Part shown: positions 1 to 8,316 of the stretch, in pieces
Position numbering within the stretch: position 1 is the first letter of the stretch
Layout: the number at the start of each line of letters is the position of its first letter
Assembly (NCBI GenBank): GCA_963822705.1
Contig: CAWGIX010000013.1
Coordinates: forward strand, 1 to 64,000
Direction: 5' to 3'
From: CAVRQM01 sp963822705
Lineage (GTDB): Bacteria > Pseudomonadota > Alphaproteobacteria > Acetobacterales > Acetobacteraceae
DNA: 64,000 bases
Position numbers and translations under genes: made by a program
The notes under the pieces: model-generated
Told to the model about the DNA's origin: nothing
Databases searched by the model: none
The model's input: the letters and a program-made list of their open reading frames with translations, nothing else

Positions 1-320
1 ACACCGCCGCCAGCACCGCGCCGAGCACACGGTGACGATCAGCACGGCACCGACCAGCAGGATCGTCACCCACAGCGCGGAGTACAGCGTCGGGCTGTTG
101 AGCAGGAACTTGTAGTTGTTGTCCCCGCCCAGCCGGTCCGCTCCGGATTCAGCAGGAAATAGCGCCGGAACGAAAAGTACAGCGTGAAAGCCAGCGGGAC
201 CAAGGACCATATCAGCAGCAGCCCGACGGAGGGCGAAACCAGCGGGAAGGTGTTGACGCGCCCGCCCAGACCCTTGCCTGTCGTCGGCGCGCGCGGCATC
301 GCCAAGGTGGCGCTGCTCAT
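1..320 (-). CDS. Carbohydrate (polyol-type) ABC transporter permease, N-terminal part, frameshifted, cut by window edge
   Basis: Inner-membrane permease of a sugar or polyol uptake system (MalF/UgpA/SmoF type). The first ~60 residues read cleanly from ATG at 320 and contain the first transmembrane helix followed by FSFRRYFLLNPE, a pattern typical of the first permease of these systems. Near position 130 the frame changes; the continuation (NNYKFLLNSPTLYSAL, then VTILLVGAVLIV) is the expected start of the periplasmic loop and second helix. A second shift is needed near position 30. The gene continues beyond the left edge. It lies 63 bp downstream of the solute-binding protein gene on the same strand, so the two form an operon. 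Family is fairly sure; the substrate is inferred from the partner. Confidence 0.75.
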
Positions 321-383
321 GTTGTGTCCTCCCCGTCAGGTCATCACGCGGGGCCCGGCGAGCCGGACCCCGCGCCGGTCGGT

Positions 384-1706
384 CTACTGGCCGTAGCCCG
401 CCTGCTGTATCGTCGAAGTCACCGAAGCCTGCGCCTGCTTCAGCGCCTGGTCCACGCTCATCTGCCCGGTCAGCGCGCCGGCGATGAGCTGGCCCACCGT
501 CGTGCCGATCGCCTGGAACTCCGGGATGGCAACGTACTGAATGCCGGTATACGGCACCGGCTCGGGCCGTCGGGATGGGCCGGGTCGGCGGTCTCGATCG
601 CCTGCTCCACCTCCTTGGCGAACGGTGCGGCCTTCTGGTACTCCGGCAGCTCATACGTGGATTTGCGCGTGCCCGGCGGCAGCACCGTCCAGTTCACCTT
701 TTCGCCGACCAGCTTGATGTAGTCTTTCGACGTCGACCACTCCAGGAACGATTTGGCCGCGTCCACTTGCTTCGACGATTTCGGAATGCCCAGCGCCCAG
801 GCCCAGAACCAGTGATACCCGGTCGGCGAAACGCCCTCGGGCGCCGGAGCGAACGCGGTCTTGTCGTAGACTTGGCTGGTGCTCTTGTCGAAGATGAAGC
901 CGGCGCCGGAGGTGGCGTCGATCCACATGGCGCAATGGCCGGTCGAGAACAGCGCCTGGTTCTCGTTGAATCCGTTCGAGCTGGCGCCCGGTGGGCCGTA
1001 GTCGCGCAGCAGGTGGACGTAGAACGTGATCGCGTCGTGCCACGGCTTGGTGTCGAGCTGCGGCTTCCAGTTCTCGTCGAACCAGCGGCCGCCGAACGTG
1101 TTCACCAGCGGGTCGATGAACGCCATGTTCTCGCCCCAGCCCGGCTTGCCGCGCAGGCAGATGCCGTATTGCTGCTTGGCCTTGTCGGTGAGCTTCGCGG
1201 CGAACTGGTCGATATCGGTGTATTTCGGCTGCTCGGGCATTTTCAGCCCGGCCGCGTCGAACAGGTCCTTGCGGTAGTAGGTGAACGAGCTTTCGGCATA
1301 GAAGGGCAGCGCATACAGGTGGCCGCCTCGCCGACAGCGCGTCCTTCACCGAGGTGAACATGTCGCCCATGTCGTAGCTGGCCGGCATGTCGTCGATCGG
1401 AACGAGCCAGCCCTGCTTGCCCCAGATCGGCGTCTCGTAGCTGCCGATGGTGATGATGTCGAACTGGCCGCCGTTGGTGGCGATGTCGGTGGTCACTCGC
1501 TGGCGCAGGACGTTTTCTTCCAGCACCACCCAGTTGATCTTGTTGCCGGTCTTCTGCTCCCACGTCGGCGAGAGCTGCTGCATGGTGACCATCTGCGAGT
1601 TGTTCACGGTCGCGATGGTGATGGTCGCCGCCGCGGCGGCCCCCGCCAGTCCAGCGACAAGTCCCGCGAGCACGGTTGTGCCGGCGAGGAGCTGCTTCAG
1701 ACGCAT
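384..1706 (-). CDS. Extracellular solute-binding protein of a sorbitol/mannitol-type ABC transporter (SmoE-like), two frameshifts
   Basis: Periplasmic binding protein of about 440 residues, family 1. It starts at ATG 1706 with a clear signal peptide (MRLKQLLAG, hydrophobic core, AAAAA cleavage region). The mature start ITIATVNN and the stretches LEENVLRQRVTTDIAT and YETPIWGKQGWL are, from memory of the family, characteristic of polyol (sorbitol/mannitol) binding proteins of the SmoE group. Frame changes are needed near 1325 (after SVKDALSA, resuming at HLYALPFYAESS) and near 563 (resuming at VPYTGIQYV), ending at TAG 384. The gene lies between the SorC-type regulator and the permease, consistent with a regulator-binding protein-permease operon. 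Polyol specificity is inference; binding-protein identity is firm. Confidence 0.85.
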
Positions 1707-1802
1707 GTTCCTACCCTATAGTTGTTTGAGCCGGATGCCGGGCGACAAACACGTTGGGCTTGTGCCCGGCTCCCGAGCAGAAGGCACCGCCCGCGCGCGA
1801 TG

Positions 1803-2782
1803 TCAAGCGGCTTCGTCGGCGTCCAGGATCAATCCGGCGGTGAATTCATCGGTCAGCAGCCCGTTCACCAGCCCACCGATCAGCGCCGCCCGCAGCGCCG
1901 CCGCCTTGCGGGTTCCAGCGCCCACACCCACAGTCAGGATTGCCGGATCTCGCGGCGGCTGCAAGCCGCTGACCCGGGCGTTGACCGGACTGTCCACCAG
2001 CCTGCCGGCGGCATCGAATGACCAGCCGGCGATCTCGCCACCGCACCTGCCTCCATCAACAGACCGAGCTCGCGGTCGTTAATGAAGCCGGCGCGGTGCA
2101 GTGGTCCCTGCCACCCGATCTCGCCCACGCCCACCAGCACGCAGCGGGCCTGGTCCAGCAGCGCGCGTAGGGTCAGAAACGGCCGTTGGGACTGGAACAG
2201 TTTTCGTTCCTCGGCGCTCTGGGCGATAACCGGGGCAGGCATAGGGTAGCACTGCGCCCCGGTGCGTTCTGCCAGCCGGAGCACCGGCTCCGGTGAACCC
2301 ACCCGGCCACCCACGTCCATCGAACCGCAGATCGACATGACCTTGTGGCGCTGGGCGTCCATGGTTGAGACCTCGTTGGCTATGGCCCGCAGCGTGCTGC
2401 CGGTGGACAGGGCCAGGACCAGCGGCACCTTCTGCGCCAGCCATCGCTCCAGGAATGCCGCGCCAGCCACGGCGAGAGCCGGGAGTGCGGCCGGAGCGGT
2501 GCTATCGGACGGCACCACTTCGCAGCTGCGCAGCCGATATCGCGCGAGCAGCGCGTCGCTGCGCGCCATGCATCCGGCCAGTGGATGGTCCAGCCGAAAC
2601 TTGATGAGTTTTTCCGATACCGCCAGCGACACCAGCCGCTGCGCCGCCTGGCGCGATACGTTGAGCTGGGCGGCAATGTCGTCCTGGGTACGCCCGCCGA
2701 CGTAGTAGAGCCATGCCGCGCGTGCTGCCTGCTCCAGCCTGGCGGCAGCCTGACCCGGCCGCCTCGGCCCAATCCCCTCCAC
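1803..2782 (-). CDS. SorC/DeoR-family sugar-binding transcriptional regulator, one frameshift
   Basis: DNA-binding regulator with a sugar-phosphate effector domain, probably controlling the downstream transporter genes. The N-terminus carries AAWLYYVGG then the helix-turn-helix TQDDIAAQLNVSRQ (residues ~30-45), a SorC-family hallmark. The effector domain has LALSTGSTLRAIA and the GSMDVGG region. About 326 residues is normal for the family. A frame change near 2035 is required; the C-terminus resumes with RLVDSPVNARVSGL and ends in GLVNGLLTDEFTAG, typical SorC ending. I prefer GTG at 2782 because GGAGG lies 7 bases upstream; an in-frame ATG at 2815 is an alternative. It is co-directional with the binding-protein gene 96 bp downstream. 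Confidence 0.85.
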
Positions 2783-2897
2783 CCTCGCCCCTCCGCATGG
2801 CGGGCATAAGCTCATTTTTCTGGCATTGGCCCGCCGGGCAAATCCATCACGAAACGCCCGGGGTGACAAGCATGGGCTGACGCAACCGCTGCGAGCG

Positions 2898-2929
2898 CAA
2901 AAAAGAAGGCGGCGGGATGTCCCGCCGCC
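2898..2929 (-). terminator. Intrinsic terminator of the SorC-opposed repeat-protein gene
   Basis: A perfect 10-bp inverted repeat (arms 2908-2917 and 2920-2929, GGCGGCGGGA / TCCCGCCGCC) is followed on the minus strand by a T-rich run (complement of 2898-2907). It sits 46 bp past the stop codon of the minus-strand repeat-protein gene, the position expected of a rho-independent terminator. It also insulates that gene from the SorC gene downstream. Confidence 0.85.
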
Positions 2930-2975
2930 TCCGAACTTGCCCGAAGCTCGCCGCCCTGAGTCGGCGAGTTGCGGA

Positions 2976-4402
2976 CTAGAAGCCGACGCCTCCGCTGGCG
3001 TGAAGCGGATGTGTCCCCTGGAAGCTGATCGTCGTCCCATCCGACAGCGTGACCGAACTCGCGCCGCCATTGATGGCGTTGTCAAAGGTGGTGACATCCG
3101 CCGCGCCGTAGTTCGACAGGAACAGTCCATCGCCGGTGTGCCAGTTCTCGATGGTCACCGTATGGGCAGTGCCACCGGCAGTGCTGACCACGTTGAAGTT
3201 GTCCTGCGTCCCGTTCGGGGCGCCGACCAGGGTGGCATTGCCGCTGGAGCTGAATGTGAAGAAGTTGTTGCCGCCATCGGTGAGGGAGGCATTGAACACT
3301 TCGTTGGGGCCGGTCGCGATTTCGAACGCCGCATGGCTGCCCATGATGTTCGTCGCTCCGTTGGCGGAACCGAAGACCGTGGGGTTGGTATTGCCGCCGA
3401 CGATGCTGTCGGAGCCACCGCCGCCTACGAACACATCATTGCCGTTGCCCAGCACCATGGTTGTGGAGCCGGTGCTGCTGCCGAACACGGCGCCGGTTCC
3501 GCCACCGAACACCGTCGCGGCAGAGCCGTTGTCGACAAAGATGTTGTAGCCGGTGCCGAAACTGTCCACGATGTGGGTGTTTGCCCCGTTACCGAACACA
3601 GTGTTGTTGCCGGACCCACCGAATACGGTCGCAGCAGTTCCCGCCCCGACGAAGAGCAGCGAAGCGGCACCCCCGTAATACACGTCGTTGTTCGCCGCGA
3701 TCACCGTGGCGGCGCCGCTGACCCCGCTGATCGTCGACGAGCCGAAGCCGTGGTCGGTTACGACATTGCGGCCGCCGTTGAGGAAGATGGACAAGTCCGC
3801 GCTGGTGGAGGACAGGTTGAGGGTGGTGATACCGGTTTCCGGGCCGGCGTAGGTGCCGGGCGGATCGCCCAGCTGCATGACATCCCCCGTGCCGGTCGCC
3901 ACGACCGTCGCGCTGGTCCCGGTATCGGCCTGCAGGTACCCTGCAGGTTGCCGCCCAAGGTGGCGGCGAATGGACCGCCATCCAGCACGACGATCCCGCC
4001 CGTCGCGGTGTCGTCGATGGTGCCGGTGCCGGTGGTAGCGACCACCTCGCCGGCGGCGCCGGTATAGTTGAGCGTACCGGCGGACATTACGGTGGTATTG
4101 CCAGTGCCGCCCGTTACCGAGGCGGTAGTGCCCTGACCCAAAACCACCGCGCCGTAATTGTCGGGAATGGCCACGGATCCGACGTTGCCGGCGGCATCCG
4201 GCACGATCAGCACGTAGTTGCCGCTCTGGCCGGAGGGCACCGTCGGGATCGGCGGCACGCCCGGCGTCACGCCGTAGACCTCTACGACGGTAGACGCTTT
4301 GTTGAGCAGCGTCTGGACCTGAGCGATAGCCTGCGAGGTGTATAGGCCCGAGGAGGGTACGGTCGCACCACCCGCCGAGAGAACCGTTGCTTGACCGCTC
4401 AT
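2976..4402 (-). CDS. Gly/Asn-rich beta-repeat protein (hedgehog/RTX-like spacer repeats), probably secreted; one frameshift
   Basis: A protein of about 475 residues built of degenerate short repeats rich in G, N, T, V, A and S (for example NNTVFGNGANTHIV, GNGNDVFVGGGGSD, ATVFGG), which suggest a beta-helix or beta-roll. GNGND and GGGGSD resemble RTX calcium-binding nonapeptides but are not the regular GGxGxD array, so calcium binding is only possible. There is no Sec signal peptide; the N-terminus (MSGQATVLSAGG) and the C-terminal LHASGGVGF would suit type I secretion. A frame change near 3940 joins the halves. Start is ATG 4402 or ATG 4414. Such proteins are common in Acetobacteraceae and lack a firm function. 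It is monocistronic, with its own terminator. Confidence 0.7.
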
Positions 4403-4437
4403 CGCGTGCCCCATTCCTTACCCGAAGATTGACGTTA

Positions 4438-4466
4438 TGAATAGCGCACGCGATGCAACCTGTAAA
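4438..4466 (-). promoter_or_regulatory. Candidate sigma-70-type promoter for the repeat-protein gene
   Basis: On the minus strand TTTACA (complement of 4461-4466) is separated by 17 bases from TATTCA (complement of 4438-4443), about 35 bp upstream of the start codon at 4402. The -35 match is good and the -10 match weak. The surrounding 4415-4663 spacer is AT-rich for this genome, as expected of a promoter region. Confidence 0.35.
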
Positions 4467-4663
4467 GCCTCGTCTTCATGCCAGCCGGTTTTTTTTGATA
4501 AGCTTGATTAACCTGATTAGCGCCCGCCCTCCCCTGATCACGCGAATGTAGGGTCCCTGTTAACGTCCGGGAGGTGCTTAACCTAGGCGCCAGTTTTTTC
4601 TTTATCGCCCAGGGGCAATAACGAAACCTTACCGCGCTGCAAGCTGCAACCGGTTCGCACACA

Positions 4664-6476
4664 TCAGAACACCGCCGCTCCCTGATCCGCGGGGGCTGCG
4701 GCGCCGCGAAAGGCGGCGAACAGCTCGCGTCCCACCCCATGATGGGCGGACGACAGGTCGTGGGCGGCGGGACTGCGGGCGGCCCACTCAGCGGCACTCA
4801 CCTTTACCTCGATGCGTCCGGCGGTGGCGTCGACGCGCACCACGTCCCCGTCCCGCAGCCGCGCGATCGGGCCGCCCAGAGACGCTTCCGGAGTTACGTG
4901 GATAGCCGCAGGTATTTTGCCCGACGCACCGGACAGGCGCCCGTCGGTCACTAACGCCACCCGTCGCCCGCGGTCCTGCAGCACGCCGAGAGGGGGCATC
5001 AGCTTGTGCAGTTCGGGCATCCCGTTGGCCCGCGGCCCCTGGAACCGCACCACCGCCACCATGTCAGTATCGAGCTCGCCGGCGCGGAACGCCGCCTGCA
5101 GCGCCTCCTGGCTATGGAACACCCGCGCCGGGGCCTCGACGATGTGGCGGTCCGGCTTGACCGCGGACGGTCTTGATCACCGCCCGGCCCAGATCCCCAC
5201 CCAGCACCCTTAAACCCCCCGTCGGCTGGAACGGGTTTGCGGCGGGCCTCAGCACATCCGGATCCCGGCTGACCTCGGGTGCTGGGCGCCACGCCAGGGC
5301 GCCATCGCCGCCCAGCGCCGCCTCGGCCTGGTAGCCGCGCAGGCCGGTGCCCCAAACCGTCTGCACGTCTTCATGGAGCAGGCCGGCGTCCAGCAACTCG
5401 CGAATGAGAAATCCCATTCCCCCGGATGCGGCAAAATGGTTCACGTCCGCGCGCCCGTTGGGATAAACTCGTGCGAGTAGCGGCACGATTTCGGCCAGGT
5501 CGGAAAAATCGTCCCAGTCGAGCCGGATACCGGCGGCGCAGCCATTGCCACCAGATGGATGGTCATGGTTGGTGGAACCGCCGGTGGCGTGCAGGCCGAC
5601 GATGCCGTTGGCGAAGGCCCGCTCGTCGAGCACCCGGCCCACTGGAGTGTAGTGATTGCCGAGCGCCGTGATGGACACCGCTCGGCGCGTCGCCTCCACC
5701 GTCAGCGCGTCGCGCAACAAAGTGCCCGGGTTGACGAAGCTGCTGCCCGGAATGTGCAGGCCCATGATCTCCATGAGCATCTGATTGGTGTTGGCGGTGC
5801 CATAGAACGTGCAGGTGCCGGGGCTGTGGTATGACCCCATCTCGACCGCCAGCAGTTCGGCCCGGCTGGCTTTGCCCTCCGCGTGGGCCTGGCGGACGCG
5901 GGCTTTTTCGTCGTTCGAAATGCCCGAGGGCATCGGCCCCGCCGGCACGAACACCGCGGGCAAATGGCCGAAGGCGAGCGCGCCGATCACCAGCCCGGGG
6001 ACGATCTTGTCGCAGATGCCCAGATAGACGGCAGCATCGAATGCCTGGTGCGACAGTGCCACCGCGGTCGACAGCGCAATCACGTCGCGGGAAAACAGTG
6101 ACAACTCCATTCCCGCCTCGCCCTGGGTCACGCCGTCGCACATGGCGGGCACACCCCCCGCGACCTGCGCCGTCGCTCCGGCGGCGCGCGCGGCGGCTCG
6201 GATCAACTCGGGAAAGCGCTCGTACGGCTGATGCGCCGAAAGCATATCATTGTAGGCAGTGACGATGGCCAGGTTCGGCGCGTGGCCGTCGACCATGCGC
6301 TGCTTGTCAACCAGGTTGCAGCCGGCAAAAGCATGGGCCTGGTTGGCGCAGCCGAGCCCAGTTCGGCGCTTATGCCGCCCTGCCTCGTCAATGCGGGCGA
6401 GGTAGGCGCGGCGCTGCTCGTGGCTACGCGCGGCAATGCGCTCGGTGATCTCGATCAGTCGCGGATGTGCCGTCAT
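4664..6476 (-). CDS. edd: Phosphogluconate dehydratase (Entner-Doudoroff pathway), one frameshift plus a local compensated indel pair
   Basis: Converts 6-phosphogluconate to 2-keto-3-deoxy-6-phosphogluconate; a cytoplasmic [4Fe-4S] enzyme of the IlvD/Edd family. Hallmarks are AYNDMLSAHQPYERFPE, GGVPAMCDGVTQG and YLGICDKIVPGLVIG, which carry the cluster cysteines, and VALVTDGRLSGASGKIPAAIHV near the C-terminus. Total length ~603 residues fits Edd. The frame breaks near 5165. In addition, a pair of opposite indels at 5533-5566 replaces the conserved segment after GGSTNH, which should read TIHLVAMA. Start ATG 6476, stop TGA 4664. It is monocistronic here, without eda or zwf, and divergent from the HU gene. 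Confidence 0.95.
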
Positions 6477-6680
6477 GGGGTTCTCCGGGAATACAATGCC
6501 GACATTCCCACCCTCGACCTTGCTAGTGCCGAGATGGCCAGTCTGTGGGGCGGTTCGGACGGGAGTGTCAATCGTGCAACTTGGCCTGGGACGGGGGATT
6601 TCCCATCATTCTGTGCCTTGCCGCGCGCGGTCGCGGCCTGCTAGTCCGCCATTGAGCAGTTTTTTTGGGAGCACCTGGCG

Positions 6681-6962
6681 ATGAAGACAGCCGACCTGGT
6701 CGATAAGCTCGCGGCGGAGCATAGCCTGCCGCGGGCCAAGGCCAAGAAGATCATCGATTCCACTTTTGAGGCGATCGTCGCGGCCGCATCGTCAGGCGAA
6801 CCCATCGTCATTCCGGGTTTCGGCCGTTTCAAGGTAAACAACCGCGAGGCAAGGGAAGGCCGCAGCCCGGCGACCGGGGAGCCGATCCACATCCCCGCCT
6901 CGAAGACACTGAGTTTCGCGGCGTCGAAGCAGGTCCGCGAGAAGCTGAACACGCCCGCCTGA
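6681..6962 (+). CDS. hup: HU-family nucleoid-associated DNA-binding protein
   Basis: A 93-residue histone-like protein that bends and compacts DNA as a dimer. The N-terminal helix pair begins MKTADLVDKLAAEHSLPRAK, and the DNA-binding arm has the signature GFGRFKVNNREAREGRSPATG, with the intercalating proline in PIHIPASK. Length matches HU exactly. The start ATG is preceded by GGGAG at nine bases. It is a single gene between the divergent edd and the tRNA-Arg gene. Whether it is HU or the closely related IHF type cannot be fully settled, but the arm sequence favours HU. Confidence 0.95.
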   Translation: MKTADLVDKLAAEHSLPRAKAKKIIDSTFEAIVAAASSGEPIVIPGFGRFKVNNREAREGRSPATGEPIHIPASKTLSFAASKQVREKLNTPA

Positions 6963-7039
6963 GAACCACTCGTTCCCTCAACACCGCATCCCGCTTACCG
7001 GCGCGTGTTTACCCCTCTGGGGTCGATTCGTATCCGGGG

Positions 7040-7113
7040 CGCGCCCTGAGGGACTCGAACCCCCGACCCGCGGATTAGAAAGCCGCCGCTCTATCCACCT
7101 GAGCTAAGGGCGC
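7040..7113 (-). tRNA. tRNA-Arg (anticodon TCT)
   Basis: A 7-bp acceptor stem GCGCCCT/AGGGCGC, D arm with AGCTCAGGTGGATAGAGC, anticodon loop TTTCTAA (anticodon TCT), and T arm GGGGGTTCGAGTCCCTC fold as a complete tRNA on the minus strand. CCA is not encoded. It follows the complex I subunit gene by only 16 bp. Confidence 0.95.
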
Positions 7114-7129
7114 GTGGCCGGGTGCGCGA

Positions 7130-7441
7130 TCAATGGGTCCAATTCTCGGTCCGGCCGAACCGAAAATTGTCAGCATAGGCTTTCGGTTTCAGAGTCCGCT
7201 TGTGCGGCAGCTCCACCTCGTACGCGATGCCCTGCGCCTGGGCATAGGCGATCGCCTCGTCACGGGTCTCGAAGCGCAGCCGCACCTGCGCTTGGGTATC
7301 GCCGCTGCTGATCCATCCCATCAGCGGGTCGGGGACCCGCCGGTCGGCCTGCTCGAAATCCAGCACCCACTCGTTGGTGCCGGCATAGCCGGACTGCATG
7401 GCCGATTTGGGCTGCTCGAAAATGCGGGCGCGTCGGGCCAT
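7130..7441 (-). CDS. ETC complex I subunit (NDUFS4-like accessory subunit)
   Basis: A 103-residue protein of the 'ETC complex I subunit conserved region' family, an alphaproteobacterial homologue of a mitochondrial NADH:ubiquinone oxidoreductase accessory subunit. Recognisable features are ARIFEQPKSAMQSG at the N-terminus, the WVLDFE segment, MGWISSGDTQAQVRL, then FETRDEAIAYAQAQGIAYEV and the closing KAYADNFRFGRTENWTH. The final Y-NF-R-R-WTH is a strong family signature. Start ATG 7441. The gene sits between tRNA-Pro (22 bp upstream) and tRNA-Arg (16 bp downstream) on the same strand, so all three are probably one transcript. It acts on the matrix-like (cytoplasmic) arm of complex I, whose main nuo operon is elsewhere. 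Confidence 0.93.
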   Translation of the reverse strand: MARRARIFEQPKSAMQSGYAGTNEWVLDFEQADRRVPDPLMGWISSGDTQAQVRLRFETRDEAIAYAQAQGIAYEVELPHKRTLKPKAYADNFRFGRTENWTH

Positions 7442-7463
7442 CGGCAAAATCCCTTGTTGCGGC

Positions 7464-7540
7464 TGGTCGGGGCGGCCGGACTCGAACCGGCGGCCTCGTG
7501 TACCCAAAACACGCGCGCTACCAGGCTGCGCCACGCCCCG
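7464..7540 (-). tRNA. tRNA-Pro (anticodon TGG)
   Basis: A 77-base tRNA on the minus strand with acceptor stem CGGGGCG/CGCCCCG, discriminator A and an encoded CCA (7464-7466). The D arm reads TGGCGCAGCCTGGTAGCGC. The anticodon arm CGTGT-TTTGGGT-ACACG presents TGG. The T loop is GGTTCGAGTCC. Confidence 0.96.
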
Positions 7541-7552
7541 GACCCGGGCCGC

Positions 7553-7581
7553 TGTCTAGCGTCGACCCGGTTCCGCGACAA
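7553..7581 (-). promoter_or_regulatory. Candidate promoter of the tRNA-Pro / complex I subunit / tRNA-Arg transcript
   Basis: On the minus strand TTGTCG (complement of 7576-7581) and TAGACA (complement of 7553-7558) are separated by exactly 17 bases, and the -10 element ends 12 bases before the 5' end of tRNA-Pro. This is the expected geometry for a tRNA promoter in alphaproteobacteria. It is motif evidence only. Confidence 0.5.
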
Positions 7582-7842
7582 GGAACAATGGGGAGCGGAG
7601 TTGAAGCTAGATATAAGAGAGGAACGCAGCGCCCGATCACCGCATGACCAGCATCAGCCGGGCGATCAAGGCTAGTCGGCGCAGCGACAAGCCGGGACAC
7701 GCCAAGCCGCCCGCGGGCTGGCGCCTGCCCCGGAGATACACGGATGCGAGACAACCGCCCGCAAGCATTGGCCGACGAAGCCGCTGGCGTTCTGGTGGGA
7801 ACAGTAAGAGGGGCGACGGGGTAGCTGGACCGTGTCAGGTCG
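7582..7842. other. Non-coding spacer upstream of the tRNA-Pro promoter
   Basis: About 260 bp between the tRNA-Pro promoter and the stop of the DUF192 gene. I see no convincing reading frame, hairpin terminator or repeat in it. Short frames here lack ribosome-binding sites and family signatures. Confidence 0.5.
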
Positions 7843-8316
7843 CTAACCAACGTTTCCGAACGCCCGGGCCTCAACTCGGTCGCCCACCCTGATCCCCAGC
7901 CGCTCGGCCGTGCCGGCGGCGACTTCCAGCGTGGCGCGCACCGGCCCGGCGCTGCTGATGACAGCCAGGCTGCGTGGCGTGGTCCGTTCGGCGATCGAGT
8001 TGATCGCCCCGTCGGCACGGATGAACAGCATGTCCAGGCTGCTCACGGTGTTTTTCATCCACATCTGGCTTATCTGGTCGTGTTGCCAGACGAACAGCAT
8101 CCCGCCATCCTCAGGGACGTGGGTGCGCCACATCAGTCCGGTCTCCTGCTGCTCCGGGGTGAGCGCCACCTCCACCTGGAACTCGTGGCGCTTGCCGTCC
8201 CGGGTGATGATGGTGAGCGGCTGTTTGGGCAGCTCCGGCTGGGCCGCGTCCTGAGCGACGGCCGAAATCGGCGTCAGCAGCAGGGCAGTGGCGAGCAGGG
8301 GACGGCGGCGGATCAT
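7843..8316 (-). CDS. DUF192 family exported protein
   Basis: A 157-residue protein of the DUF192 family (small beta-barrel proteins of unknown role). It has an N-terminal signal peptide (MIRRRPLLATALLLTPISAVAQ) indicating export to the periplasm. The DUF192 core follows: VEVALTPEQQETGLMWRTHVPEDGGMLF, then a WMKNTVSSLDMLFI strand with the conserved M-K-N-T/S-x2-L-D-x-L-F pattern, and the closing VLEVAAGTAERLGI-type motif. The start at ATG 8316 shares ATGA with the stop of the HDAC-family gene, so translation is probably coupled; ATG 8322 is an alternative. Its biochemical function is not known. Confidence 0.88.
   Translation of the reverse strand: MIRRRPLLATALLLTPISAVAQDAAQPELPKQPLTIITRDGKRHEFQVEVALTPEQQETGLMWRTHVPEDGGMLFVWQHDQISQMWMKNTVSSLDMLFIRADGAINSIAERTTPRSLAVISSAGPVRATLEVAAGTAERLGIRVGDRVEARAFGNVG

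Noticed and set aside
2816..3130. Upstream extension of the SorC regulator frame to 3130
   Set aside because: The extension crosses the terminator hairpin and the C-terminal end of the repeat protein, and it lacks family similarity.
4594..4620. Hairpin TATCGCCC/GGGCAATA with adjacent T run after edd
   Set aside because: The T run precedes the stem in the plus direction and reads as A's in the minus direction, so it cannot act as an intrinsic terminator for either neighbour.
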